Source of the DNA: Mariannaea sp. PMI_226
Taxonomy: Eukaryota; Ascomycota; Sordariomycetes; Hypocreales; Nectriaceae
DNA: 64,000 bases
NCBI GenBank assembly: GCA_024336345.1
Contig: JANFOG010000009.1
Span: 1,860,001 to 1,924,000, forward strand
Reading direction: 5' to 3'
Shown here: positions 10,557 through 21,004 of the stretch, one piece after another
Layout: each line of letters starts with the position of its first letter
How positions within the stretch are numbered: position 1 is the stretch's first letter
Made by a program: the position numbers and the translations under genes
Notes under the pieces: model-generated
The model's input: only the letters and a program-made list of their open reading frames with translations
The model's database searches: none
Told to the model about the DNA's origin: nothing

Positions 10557-11117
10557 ACTGAACGCTCTCTGAAGTTGTGCTTTAGATTTTCTTCTTGAGT
10601 TGGGCCAATGATACAGATTTCATTAAATCTCAAATATAGCCTCTATCTAGTACTATTACTTAGAGATAGCTTTGATTGAAATTTGTCTCATTCAAATAGA
10701 TGATACAACTAAAACTCGTACGGCCAAAATAAACGCTAACTGTTCTTTATAAAAATATTCCCATTTACCTTGCTCGAATGCTTTCTTGCGGACAACAGAA
10801 GCCAAACACAGCTAACACACCGTTGATTGCAGACACCGTCTGTTTTTCATGACATTTGATCCAGGAATCTGCTACCTGCTATTAACAGAGTAGTGTCTGT
10901 AGGAGTACCTTTAACGAGAGGCCGAGAATGCCGAGGTTCCCACAATACAAACGGGCACCGGCCTGTGTATCTCGATGGATCCATGTGATGGCGATTTGCG
11001 GGGTAGCGAGGGCCTGAACTGGGAATAAACTCGCCACTTTTTCATCAACTCAACCTCTTGCTCAATTCACGGCTGTGCAACTGCTTCAACTCTCATTTTC
11101 CACCAAAATTACCTACG
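10557..11117. promoter_or_regulatory. Intergenic region before the hydroxylase gene
   Basis: About 560 bases contain the 3' end of the cyclase transcript, AT-rich at 10620-10760, and the promoter of the hydroxylase-family gene. No coding sequence was seen. Confidence 0.4.
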
Positions 11118-11864
11118 ATGGCCGATATATGGACACGTATCGTTCTCAACTACAATCCTCATGCAATCGACATTGTTGGATCGCTCATCGTTCAAATCAT
11201 CTTCTGGTGGATTCCCTCGACTATCTATGTATCGCTGGATATGATAGCCCCCAGCTTTGCCCAGAGACACAAGATCCAGCCGGCACCCAAGCAGCCCACA
11301 CCAGCTCAAGTGTGGCAGTCTGTTGTACTAGCGATACGAAACCAAGCACTCAGTCTAGCCCTGCAAATCGCGCTCAGTCTCTTGGCTATTTCACAGGGAA
11401 AACCTCCTGTGTTCGAGGTCTCAGCCTCGTTTCCTTCGGCAACCACGTTCGTGCGAGATTTCGCTCTCTGTGTCATCGGACGGGAAATTCTGTTCTATTA
11501 CTCGCACCGCCTGCTGCATACTCCGTATCTGTACAAACGCATTCATAAAACCCATCATCGATTCACAGCGCCTGTTGCATTTGCCTCCCAGTATGCAGAT
11601 GTCACTGAGCACATTTTTGCCAATGTGCTTCCCATGGTATTAGTCCCCATGGTTATTCACACTCATATCTTAACTTTGTGGGCGTTCATTGCATCACAGC
11701 TGTTTGAAACAGCTACGGTTCATTCAGGATACGATTTCGGTGGCTTGGCACGACGACACGATCTGCATCACGAGAAATTCAACTTGCACTACGGCGTCAC
11801 AGGTTGGCTTGACTGGTTGCATGGAACAGACGAATTGCGGCCAATGAGAAAGAAGAGAGAGTGA
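11118..11864 (+). CDS. Fatty acid hydroxylase / sterol desaturase superfamily membrane protein
   Basis: Enzymes of this group are non-haem di-iron membrane oxygenases that hydroxylate or desaturate lipids and sterols in the ER. The gene is a single exon of 248 residues. Three histidine boxes are present: HRLLH (about residue 131), HKTHH (about 143) and HDLHH (about 213). Hydrophobic stretches lie at about 15-45, 75-95 and 168-200. The start at 11118 (MADIW) is preferred over an upstream in-frame ATG at 11058, which would add a non-matching leader. It is small for the family but has the complete metal-ligand set. It lies between the cyclase and a CmcJ-like oxidoreductase, and its stop is only 49 bases from the stop of the latter. 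Its substrate is unknown. A role in modifying a mycosporine is possible but unproven, and lipid metabolism is equally open. Confidence 0.8.
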   Translation: MADIWTRIVLNYNPHAIDIVGSLIVQIIFWWIPSTIYVSLDMIAPSFAQRHKIQPAPKQPTPAQVWQSVVLAIRNQALSLALQIALSLLAISQGKPPVFEVSASFPSATTFVRDFALCVIGREILFYYSHRLLHTPYLYKRIHKTHHRFTAPVAFASQYADVTEHIFANVLPMVLVPMVIHTHILTLWAFIASQLFETATVHSGYDFGGLARRHDLHHEKFNLHYGVTGWLDWLHGTDELRPMRKKRE

Positions 11865-11913
11865 GAACAGAAATGACAGGCTTCGCTTTATTGTATCAAC
11901 TTTTTATCTATCT

Positions 11914-12840
11914 TTATTCATAAAAAATCAAGCATCTAACCTCAATACTTTTCCGTGGCTTCGCGTCCTTTGGTGTATTCGGGTCTATGAAAGCGGTGTG
12001 CGGCGTGAGTGCCGCTACACCTTTCTTGCCACCAGGCTGGCCTTCACTCCGTGAGTCGTAGCACTTGATAAACATAATCTCTTCTGGTTGCATGTCCTTG
12101 TAATAGTAGAATTGATGCTTCTCGTTTGGCGCAATAGCATAGGTTTCACCCTTCACCTCGTAACCTTCTGTGCTTGTTGCGGATGTAGGATCCGGTCGGA
12201 CTTCCCTTCCTGCGTCGTCGATGGCGTTATCGCCGGCAGCTCGTTTCGGATACATCAGGTCAACCGCGATGAGGTCCTCGGGGTCCGTCGTCCTCCAGTC
12301 AATGACTCCCAATGGGAAATCAGATGCAGCGTGAGATATGGGTCGCCATACGTTCACAAGCTGGTATCTTCCTGCCAGGAGCTCTTCGGCCTCGACCGCG
12401 TCGGGAACATGACGGCGCACACGTACTTCAGCAGCGCGAGGCGTCTGATCGGCATGCACCTGTTGGACTGGTTGACGAGCAGCTTCAGGATTGTGAACAC
12501 GGATAGTGTGATCAAATATGACCACTTTCTTGACGCCAGTGAGTTTTGAGCGGATAGCGGCTTCTACAGAGTCGTAGTAGGCCCCACGGACAAGAGCCTC
12601 GTCCTTCAGTAGGAGATTGGTATCGACAGGGGATGGTGAGTTATAGACGGCGAAGCCAGACACGTCAATGCCGAATTGCGACTCAGATCCGCGCATGTTT
12701 GCAACACTCCGGTGGACCTCCTTCTGACTAAATGAGGTCACATCTGCGTCCACCTTGGACCAAGGCTTCAGGCGGGAGCCATCTTTGCTGCTAGTAGCAA
12801 GAGTAGCGGGATCCAAGTAACGGAAAACGGCGCTCGTCAT
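11914..12840 (-). CDS. CmcJ/AsaB-type hydroxylase/desaturase (GA4-desaturase-like family)
   Basis: Proteins of this family are putative 2-oxoglutarate/Fe-dependent oxidoreductases common in fungal secondary-metabolite clusters. The single exon encodes 308 residues. Family motifs are VHADQTPRAAEVRVRRHV near residue 129, RYQLVNVWRPI near 160, PLGVIDWR near 177, and the late EKHQFYYYKDMQPEEIMFIK, which keeps a histidine for metal binding. The terminal part reads TPHTAFIDP, where the family usually has an R..PH element. The ATG at 12840 (MTSAVFRY) is chosen; an ATG at 12885 is in frame but the added residues look like leader. It is transcribed toward the hydroxylase-family gene, tail to tail. The reaction and substrate cannot be read from sequence. 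Its place beside the mycosporine core suggests a tailoring oxidation. Confidence 0.8.
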   Translation of the reverse strand: MTSAVFRYLDPATLATSSKDGSRLKPWSKVDADVTSFSQKEVHRSVANMRGSESQFGIDVSGFAVYNSPSPVDTNLLLKDEALVRGAYYDSVEAAIRSKLTGVKKVVIFDHTIRVHNPEAARQPVQQVHADQTPRAAEVRVRRHVPDAVEAEELLAGRYQLVNVWRPISHAASDFPLGVIDWRTTDPEDLIAVDLMYPKRAAGDNAIDDAGREVRPDPTSATSTEGYEVKGETYAIAPNEKHQFYYYKDMQPEEIMFIKCYDSRSEGQPGGKKGVAALTPHTAFIDPNTPKDAKPRKSIEVRCLIFYE

Positions 12841-15642
12841 TGTATTCAGGATAGATTGTGAGGCTCTTAGTCGTGGGTTGATCATATGTGGTTTCGGGTT
12901 TACTGCTGTTTTCGATGACAGAAAAACGGTACCTCCACCATTCTTATATTATAGCCAAGACTTGAGCGGAGCGACCGATATTTTATGGAGTTCGCCATTA
13001 CAAATGAAGTATCCCTCTGTGATGACAAATGCGCTTATAGTGCCCCCTACGTAATTATCTGCACACCCACCACGGGGCTAATCGAGGTGACGGTTGCTTA
13101 GATAAGGTAGGTATCGGGCTGGTCGAAGCTATTCCCAGAAGAGATGTAAAGGGAAATCAATACTGTTGCTCAAGTCATGCGTGCTCTCAAGAATGACGTC
13201 ACTGAGGGTAACGAAATTTCTCGTTCTGTTTTCCCCTCATAGAGCCGCCCCAGAACGCAGAGCTCATTAATAATCAACAGTGTTACAAACCTAAGAGTGC
13301 ATAGCGTGAAATTGGCCTACCGTTCTACTATCATAAGGCTTTGGCGATGCTAATGAATATGGCGGTTGATATAAATGGCTGGATGGCATAACTGCCACCG
13401 CTGGGGAAAGGCAAGAATAGTACATTGACTTGGAATTGCAATCCACCGCCTTTCAGCCTTATTCTAGGTTCAAATATCATTCAAATATATATATTCTAAA
13501 GTAGTTCCAACTTGAATTGAGATGAAATACGATGCAACCACCCTGTTTTTCGCTCAGAATCATGAGTAGCCTATTTGGTTTATCCGAACCCTAAACCAAT
13601 CCATTCAGGGTTGTAGAGCTGACGTTAACGAATCCTCAACCCGATGGACTGTCTATTATATTGATCTGAAGGGAAGTGATTGATTGATAAAAACACTCCA
13701 TTTAGAGTATCTGTAACGAACTGGAACAACGGCTCACAAAAACCTATCTAGTTGACGTAATCTGATCACGAAAAACTTGAGTTGCAAATCTGATGATGTA
13801 TTCTTCATTTCAACAACAGTGCCAACAGTAGGGTAATTGCCAGTGCTTCATAAACCTTATTATTTTGTGACCTCGGCAATGTATAGAATGATAGGTCAAC
13901 ATATCACGGTTGCCTGTGGGAGTGTTATCTCTGATGTCGGGAGCCATCGAATATACAGAGAGACCGTAATGGCCTTCCTACCAAGGAGCTAGATTATAGG
14001 CTTCATTCTATTCCCGCGTGACCAACCGGCCATGTGCAGGTGTAAAATTATTTGTTAGGAATACCCCATATAAACAATTCTTGTATGTTTTATTATTACC
14101 ATAGCAACAATGACATAGGATGGGGTACCAGTGTTATTTGAAGCAATGCAATAAGTATGGCCAAAAGAAGTGGTTACTATGAATGCCAACAATCAAAAGA
14201 GAATAGTTCTATATAGTCAATTATGAGCAGATTGTCTTGAAAAAAAAATTCTACAATGAACAGGAAATCAAAATTAAGTGCTACTGTCTTGCTCGGATGA
14301 ATCTCGCTATGAACTGACATGCCTCATCTGGCTAATACCTGAGACCCTATCAGAACTAACACACCCGAAACTTTCAAGAATCTTCAAATCGTGACTGGCA
14401 CACGCATAGTTGAATTTTTACCTTCAATTTCGAAACTTCTCACCAAACTGATAATCATGGCCGGACTTAGAAAATGGTCCTGTCACTTTCTAGCGGTGCT
14501 GACCGTTTATGCAACTGATGACCTCCTACAGTCGCTCCAAAGAAGAACCCCCTGCACGTCACTCGTCAATCAACTCAAACTTCATGGATTTGGATCATGG
14601 GAGCTGTCAAAACTCCCTGACTCGTAATACACATAGTTGGTAATAGCTCGCAGATAAAGTCCATGGAGGCTAAATACGTCGGTTGTCGCCAACCCTAAGG
14701 TCTAGTTATTTTTGAAAGGTCGAATAATGACCTCCCAGGCGTATATTGATATTATTTCGTAAAGGCTCTTGTAGATGAGTAGCCGCCAGTTTGTCTGTCA
14801 AAGGACATCGGCCACTCTGCTGAATTGGACGTGTTATCAGCTGTGGAGGGTTTCGGCTTCCTCTCACTTTTGCTTTTGGGTAGATGGGGGAGTAGATGAC
14901 CCTGCTCATCCCCTTCCTCTCTGCGCGAGGTGTGCTAAAGTGCACCAAGCACGAGTCAGTGCAGAGGTTGACATAAACGCCATTTTGCAGCACGGTGAAG
15001 GGCACTGTGTTGCTTTCCATTCCTGAGGCATAGTGCATCCGCTATACGAGAATGGGCAAGGTCGAACCCGACCAATTTCAGATAGTTATTAAACTTCGCT
15101 GCGAGAAAGTTTTCATATGTCCGTCTCACGGCCGAGCATACACTCCGACTTGGCCTGTTAGCTTCGCCTGGACCAATCGCTCTCCTTGCTGTCGGACATT
15201 TGTGGAGTCAATACAGGCTGGCGGAGATAGTGAACAGGATCGGCCACCCGAGCATGGTAATTGTTACGATGCTGGCATTGTGACTTATCGTTCCTTTTTC
15301 TATATTCATTTTCTCAGATCTCCATAATTTTCCATATACTTTTGTCTATAAGAGCATTCTCTCCCCCATTCCAACTTATCTCATCCTCGATGAACTGGAA
15401 GCACTTTCGAATGTCAACAACTCCGTCTACATTAATTCTTGGGTTTCAATAATCTTTGTATCTTCAGCACAACGCAACAGCCTAGAATTCCCAGAGGTGG
15501 TTAAAGCTGCCGATGAGAATTAATGCTAGTCTTCAAACGCAGCCGACCTACTTCTCAACCAACCCGTCACTTTTACGCCAATATCAACATACACCACTTC
15601 TTACGTCCTCTCCATTCAACGTCCATCCAGGCACCATTCCCA
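12841..15642. other. Gene-poor interval, 2.8 kb
   Basis: I find no open frame with recognisable protein features on either strand. The sequence is AT-rich with scattered stops. The first few hundred bases should include the promoter of the minus-strand oxidoreductase (an AT-rich TATA-like stretch near 12944-12952), and the last few hundred the promoter and leader of the FAD monooxygenase. Confidence 0.4.
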
Positions 15643-16911
15643 ATGCCTTTAAAAATACTGATCATTGGCGCCGGCGTGTGTGGGCCAGCGCTTGCCATTC
15701 TTTTGCAGCGGTCCAACCCTCATCACAGCATTACTCTCTTAGAGCGATTTCCCTCACTTCGCACGGCTGGGCAACAGATTGACATCAAGAACCAAGGTGT
15801 TCAAATCCTCAAACTAATGGGTCTGCTGGAGACAGTTAGATCGCATACGGTTGACGAGACAGGCCTTGAGATCTTGGACTCAAACGGGAAGCGAAGCGCC
15901 GTGTTCGGGGTTAGTCCTTCAGGCCAACAGCAGTTTGGGTTAACGTCTGAATACGAGATTATGCGTGGAGATCTGGTAAAGGTCTTATATAACGCGAGCC
16001 TCGAGCAAAACCGCAGGTTAGAAGGAGAACCCTGGATGAAAGGGCAATTGAATTATCAATTTGGCAAAACAATCACGGAACTCGATCAGACCAAAGATGG
16101 CGTGGATGTCACTTTTTCGGATGGCCAAAAAGAACGATATGATCTTGTCGTCGCTGCAGATGGCCAAGGGTCCTATACCAGACGCCTGGTTTTTGGTCAA
16201 GAAGCCAATGACGCAGCTTTTTGCCCCATCGGTGTTCACGCTGCGTATTACAGCCTTCCAAGCCTGGAAGGAGAAACGAGACTTGCCAAGTTCTTCAATG
16301 CCACAGGGCGCCGATTGGTAGTGACGAGAACTGGCGGTCGTCCCAAGACACAGGTATTGCTTTTCACAATGCAGGACACAGAAAAGCTAAGCCAGTCATA
16401 CAAAAAGCCAGTGGAAGAGCAGAAAGACATTTTTGCTGAAACATTCAGAGACGCAGGCTGGCAGACTGACCGTTTGCTAGCTGGGCTGAAGACATGTGAT
16501 GACTTCTACACACATCAACTAGGACAGATTAAGATGAAGAATTTGCATCATGGCAGAGTGGTTCTTCTGGGAGATGCAGGCTACTGCCCGAGCCCCTTTA
16601 CCGGGTTGGGAGCTACTGCTTGCCTAATTGGCGCCTATGTGCTTGCGGGAGAATTAGCACGACAGGGTAACGACGTGATGGGAGCACTTCGGGCGTATGA
16701 GAGGACCATGCAACAGCCAATGGCGGAATTTCAACGACTGCCCACATCGCTCCTTGGTGCATTATTTCCATCGTCTCGGCTGGGTATTTGGATGTTACGG
16801 AATGCTCTATGGGCTGTGTCCAAAATGCAACAAAGCACCAACCAGGACTCAGCTGAAAACGTCAGCGGTTGGAAACTCCCTGAATACCCAGAACTCAACT
16901 TGACGGAATAA
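15643..16911 (+). CDS. FAD-dependent monooxygenase (PHBH/TetX-like aromatic hydroxylase fold)
   Basis: It is likely an NAD(P)H- and FAD-dependent hydroxylase of secondary or xenobiotic metabolism. The single exon encodes 422 residues. The dinucleotide-binding motif ILIIGAGVCGPALAILLQR is at residues 4-22, followed by LLERFPSLRTAGQQIDIKNQ. A DG-type motif VVAADGQGSYTRRL lies near 170, and the FAD-ribityl motif VVLLGDAGYCPSPFTGLGA near 307. Length and order fit group A flavoprotein monooxygenases. The ATG at 15643 was chosen because the glycine-rich motif then begins a few residues in; an in-frame ATG at 15523 would add 40 residues lacking similarity. Lack of introns contrasts with most neighbours. 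The distance from the mycosporine core (2.8 kb gap) leaves its membership in that cluster open. Confidence 0.86.
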   Translation: MPLKILIIGAGVCGPALAILLQRSNPHHSITLLERFPSLRTAGQQIDIKNQGVQILKLMGLLETVRSHTVDETGLEILDSNGKRSAVFGVSPSGQQQFGLTSEYEIMRGDLVKVLYNASLEQNRRLEGEPWMKGQLNYQFGKTITELDQTKDGVDVTFSDGQKERYDLVVAADGQGSYTRRLVFGQEANDAAFCPIGVHAAYYSLPSLEGETRLAKFFNATGRRLVVTRTGGRPKTQVLLFTMQDTEKLSQSYKKPVEEQKDIFAETFRDAGWQTDRLLAGLKTCDDFYTHQLGQIKMKNLHHGRVVLLGDAGYCPSPFTGLGATACLIGAYVLAGELARQGNDVMGALRAYERTMQQPMAEFQRLPTSLLGALFPSSRLGIWMLRNALWAVSKMQQSTNQDSAENVSGWKLPEYPELNLTE

Positions 16912-17555
16912 ATCATAGCGCCCCTCCAAAACAGGAGTGCTTGTTTCTTTAATGACCAAATTGTCTTGGTAGAGGTCGTGGCCGGGCAACTGTGTTATAT
17001 GGATGTGTGCGGTATAGTGAGGAAAGAGGAAGGAGGGAGACATGCCGACGAGAGGGGAGTGTAATGTATAAAAAATATGTATTTGATTATCCACCATGCT
17101 TTCAAATGGTATGCATTATAGATGTAGCCTCAAGACAAAAGGTATAGCGTGGGGTGTTCTAAAACATTCCATCAGCCTTTACTTCCAAACGGCTGTTATA
17201 AACATATATACAAGGCGGCTCAGAATAACCACACTATAAGTTCCAAAAGAGAGAAGGATGCTAGTCAATCAAACTAAAAAATTACTTAATCAAATAAAGA
17301 CATGAATCATACGTTAAATAAAAAGTCAAAGAATAAGGGTGAAAACAAGATATGTTGAATAGTATAACGATATCTTCCCCGCCAATATTTTGCAATTGTT
17401 CAAAAGGCCGACGAATATGTGCGTGAACCAATTGATGAATTGTGGTAAGCAAATGGAAGGTAAATTAGGTAACTTGAACGCAGAGAAATTTGTCCCCGAC
17501 ACCTTACCCTAGATCCGTTGCAATCTGAAGGCCACATGTCTTGTCTTTCTTCTTC

Positions 17556-17582
17556 CTTTTTTTTTTTTTTTTTTTTTTTTTT
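17556..17582. repeat. Homopolymer T tract (poly-A on the minus strand)
   Basis: A run of roughly 27 uninterrupted T residues, the longest homopolymer I see in the window. It follows a minus-strand open stretch, so read on that strand it is a poly-A run. It may be a simple microsatellite or the tail of a retroposed sequence. Confidence 0.85.
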
Positions 17583-17745
17583 GATAAAAACAAAAAAGTC
17601 CTTCTCTGCAATATATTTCCGTATTTTTTCCCCTAGTTGGTTGGTCACAACAGCAATATCGCCCAGAACTCGGATCGTAGCTTGCAATATACTATTTGAA
17701 TCTGAAAATAACAAGGCAAATGCAGTACTCAAGGCAGCCCCTGGG

Positions 17746-18210
17746 TCAGGTGTACGCGATTGACAAGAGCCATATCAAGCTCATACTGGATGGGCTCTCC
17801 TTTGTCGTGAATGTTGCCAAGGAGGCATTTTTAATTGCCGGAACAATATATTGACGCAGCCTGCCCTCTGTATCCTTTATGAGTATTCTATCACTAACAG
17901 CTCTTGAGTTGTCTACCCGTACAAACCCTGCCCTAATGCCCTTGGCTTTCACTACTATCTTGAACTTGACTTGAAAGGGAATGCGACTTTCAAACTCACT
18001 GATACTAAAAATTAGTATTGTAACTAAACTGTTTCGGTCAGACTTGACCACAAGTCTATTAGAACGGTTTAAAGTAAAGAACCTAAGGCGAGACCTTAAC
18101 GAGCAGTTTCCCCCAAATCCATTCCAGGAGATGTACGCATCCAGGGCTGTAATGTAAGTGATTGTTTGAAACATGGTCGAATGTAGACCTCTCTGAAGTT
18201 TATCTCCCAT
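17746..18210 (-). pseudogene. Unrecognised open frame, possible decayed gene
   Basis: I do not recognise this protein. The 154-codon minus-strand frame has a protein-like composition (alternating hydrophobic and charged residues, e.g. IKDTEGRLRQYIVPAIKNAS), and a second open stretch in a shifted frame (17732-17590) continues plausibly right after its stop with LGDIAVVTNQLGEKIRKYI. The second stretch runs into an encoded lysine run at the poly-T tract (poly-A on this strand). A frameshifted or retroposed remnant would explain this, but a chance frame is also possible. No domain is visible. Confidence 0.2.
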
Positions 18211-19457
18211 AAGATACTTGTACAGAAAGCTTGAACAAATTACTATCGCAAGCTGTGCCTAATGAAGGGCCGGCAGTAGAATCTACAGTGCTATAGAATT
18301 GAGGGCGCATTTCGCAAGATAACTGTTGACATCTTTTATCGCGCCAATTGATCAATACGCCCTAGTTTATCGGTGTATATACCAGCGTTGGCTAGGCCAT
18401 CTGATGAGGACGTTGATGGGTGCCTGAAAAGGCCCTCTTTGGAGAATTTCCCTCATCAATGTGCATTGGGGGTGGGAGGTGAATATGGTCTTGTCCCTCA
18501 TCCCAATCCGCGGTGCACAGGGGTTGCACTGTACAGTCCTGACGTGGGCCTCAAACCCTTTGAAAGTTGCAGGGATTGTAAGGTTCAGCACCAACCAACC
18601 AACACATGGTCAGATATGGCAGAGCAAGGATCGATTAAGTTATGCAGTCTGTACTGTACACACTCCTGTCCTTGTCTACGTTGCAATCCTCAGTTGCGCT
18701 TCCTCCAGACCAATCAACAAGGTCTTACTGCAGACGGGGAAACTGTGCCGACGCAACGGCTCTGGCTCTCCTTTCGCAGTTGGTCCTTTTTCATCCCTTC
18801 AGCTCAACCGTAGCCAGTGCTTGGGTCCCAGAAGGCAGACAGGAGACAATCTCGGCATCAGGGATCCATATCACGCGGGAGGGCGGCGGATAGCGTTGTT
18901 TTTTTTCTTCATGACCGGGTGCACTAGGCCTATTAGAAGGGCGCGAATCAGCCCAGGCGGGGGAAGGAGGGGATACTGAGTGGCCCAGCTATCCTGGGCT
19001 GTGATAACATTGGAACACGAAAGAAGCGACACTAACTGAGGGATGGGGGCCACGCCACGGACAAGTCATTCGCTTCGACAGGCTCATCCTCAAAGGGCTT
19101 CCGGGTCCACTCGTCGAGCTTCTCTTCATGAACTAGTCTGTGCCACAGCGCGTTTTCCCGCGCTCCCGCGTGTTTGCTCTGACGTGTCCACTTGCCGATG
19201 GGTACACCGTACGAATTACAGTATGAAGTACTCCGTACAAAGCAGGCAACTCAGGCTCAGGGCACCAACCACAAGCCTATAGGGAGTCGCCATTGGTTGA
19301 GGCAGTCGCCTACCCACCGCCGTCTCATGTGACCCGTTGCTTGGAAATTCGAGCATCAGCTCTCCATTGATCTGGGCTCCTTGGCGGTTAGGACCATACC
19401 ATTCCCCTCTTTCAGGGTCTTTTCGAAGTAGGAAGACTGCATCATTGCGTTGCGAAA

Positions 19458-21004
19458 ATGGCGACTCCTGCGATCGAAGCTGTAAGCTTTTTTTTTCCCT
19501 TCGCCTCCCGTAGGAGGCGATATACTTCTCCACGAGAACGATGATATGTGGAGAGAACCGACAACTGAAGCGCCCGCTAGGAACTGAACGTTGGCAGCGA
19601 TGGTGACTTCGATGCAGAGAGGCAAGTCAGCATGTGTTCCATCCGCATTAGGACGCATCCACTAAACTCCGAATCCAGTCTCAACGACTCAACTGCTTCC
19701 ATTACCTCCAGCATCTTTGAGCGCCGTTATTTCCAGGGTCGAGCCTACGCCAACCCAAAGTACGGCAGGCATTGGTAAACCGCCCCTTTGTTTCCCTGCT
19801 GCCGGGTTTTCGCTGACACCAATATTTTCCTTCAGGGCCCCCAACGATGAGGAACAGCTTGAGGCCCTTGACATCATGTAAGTTTTCTTCGACCACCACT
19901 CATTCATCTCACTGCATGTAATGCATCCCAACTGACTCATTTCATCGTCAGTCACCATTGGCTTACCCTAATGTTGAAAGACAAGCTGTATCTTGCACCT
20001 ATCGGCGACAGTCCTCAGGTGAGCTACGCTTACTCGCTTATCCCGCTACATTTCACTGACCTCTCATTAGCGCATTCTTGATATTGGAACTGGCACAGGA
20101 ATTTGGGCAATGTAAAAGCCGCTACCCGAGGCTATGAAGATTTGCACCATTCGCTGATAAGTTTCTAGCAATATCGCAGACGAGTTTCCGTCAGCTGTCG
20201 TCATTGGCACCGATATCGCGCCTACACAGCCATCATGGGTTCCTCCAAATGTTGAGTTCCAGATCGATGACGCCCAGCTTGACTGGACCTTCCAGCCTGA
20301 ATCCTTTGATTTCATTCACATTCGTTATCTGCAGGGCTCTATTGATGACTGGTCTAAGCTGTATAATCAAGCATACAAAGCTCTGAAGCCAGGTGGCTGG
20401 ATTGAGCATATCGAACCTGACCTGCAAATGTTGTCTGAAAACCCTGATATTGATGTTGGCAAGGATCAGTGAGTACTATCTCATGTATTCACCGGTAGCA
20501 CCGGCGGAATAGCAACAACACGCTAACAGCGCAATTCAGTATCTTTACAGAGTGGGCTAACACCTTCCGTAAGGTTGGAGAGACCATGGGACGGAATTTC
20601 GATTTCAGCAATGGAAAGCTGGAGGAGCTCGCTAAGAATGCTGGCATGGTCAATGTTACTACTGAGGTCCACAAGATCCCCGTTGGAAGCTGGCCAAAGA
20701 ATAAGAAGATGAAGGAATTGGGTACCTTTGTCGCCCTTTCATTCAGCCAGGCCCTTGACGGCTTCGTCAAAATGCCCCTGTGCGATATCCTAGGCTGGAC
20801 TCCTGAAGAAATGCAAGTCTTTGGTGCCGAGATGCGTCGAACTCTTCTCAACCCCAAGACTCGCACTGTTGGTTATGTGTAAGTTCGAGGTGCTTTCATC
20901 TTGACATTGCTAAACTTGGAAACTGATGCCATGTTAGGTTTTCTTCTTATGCTCAAAAGCCCCTCGTCCCCTCGCAAGAAACTCCGGCTGGGGATTCTGC
21001 ATGA
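19458..21004 (+). CDS. LaeA-like SAM-dependent methyltransferase
   Basis: LaeA-like (Llm) methyltransferases are nuclear or cytosolic regulators or small-molecule methylases in moulds. I reconstruct eight exons: 19458-19481, 19581-19774, 19836-19877, 19952-20018, 20071-20111, 20169-20468, 20540-20878 and 20938-21004, giving 357 residues with frame kept at every junction. The disordered N-terminus is followed by SITSSIFERRYFQGRAY and APNDEEQLEALDI. SAM motif I, ILDIGTGTGIWAI, comes next, completed across a splice site as AINIADEFPSA, then DIAPTQPSWVPPNVEF, FDFIHIRYLQGS and LKPGGWIEHIE. These match the group closely. Intron 1 uses a TAG acceptor at 19580; using other acceptors produces stops. 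The gene stands alone between two gene-poor intervals, so its target pathway is unknown. Confidence 0.85.

Larger units (their letters stand above)
16912..19457. other. Interval with a poly-T tract and a possible gene remnant
   Basis: These 2.5 kb separate the FAD monooxygenase from the LaeA-like gene. They contain a long homopolymer T tract near 17556-17582 and a minus-strand open stretch at about 17400-18210 described separately. The part from 18.3 to 19.4 kb is relatively GC-rich but shows no credible protein. Near 19200-19240 there are repeated GTAC/CCGTAC words ahead of the LaeA-like gene. Confidence 0.4.

Noticed and set aside
18373..18979. Overlapping plus-strand open frames in GC-rich DNA
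   Set aside because: Several frames are open at once, none has domain motifs or splice continuity, and composition looks non-coding.
19482..19590. Apparent frameshift and premature stop in exon 2 of the LaeA-like gene
   Set aside because: Reading from an earlier acceptor gives a stop, but the TAG acceptor at 19580 restores an open frame in phase with exon 1 and all later junctions fit, so the gene appears intact.
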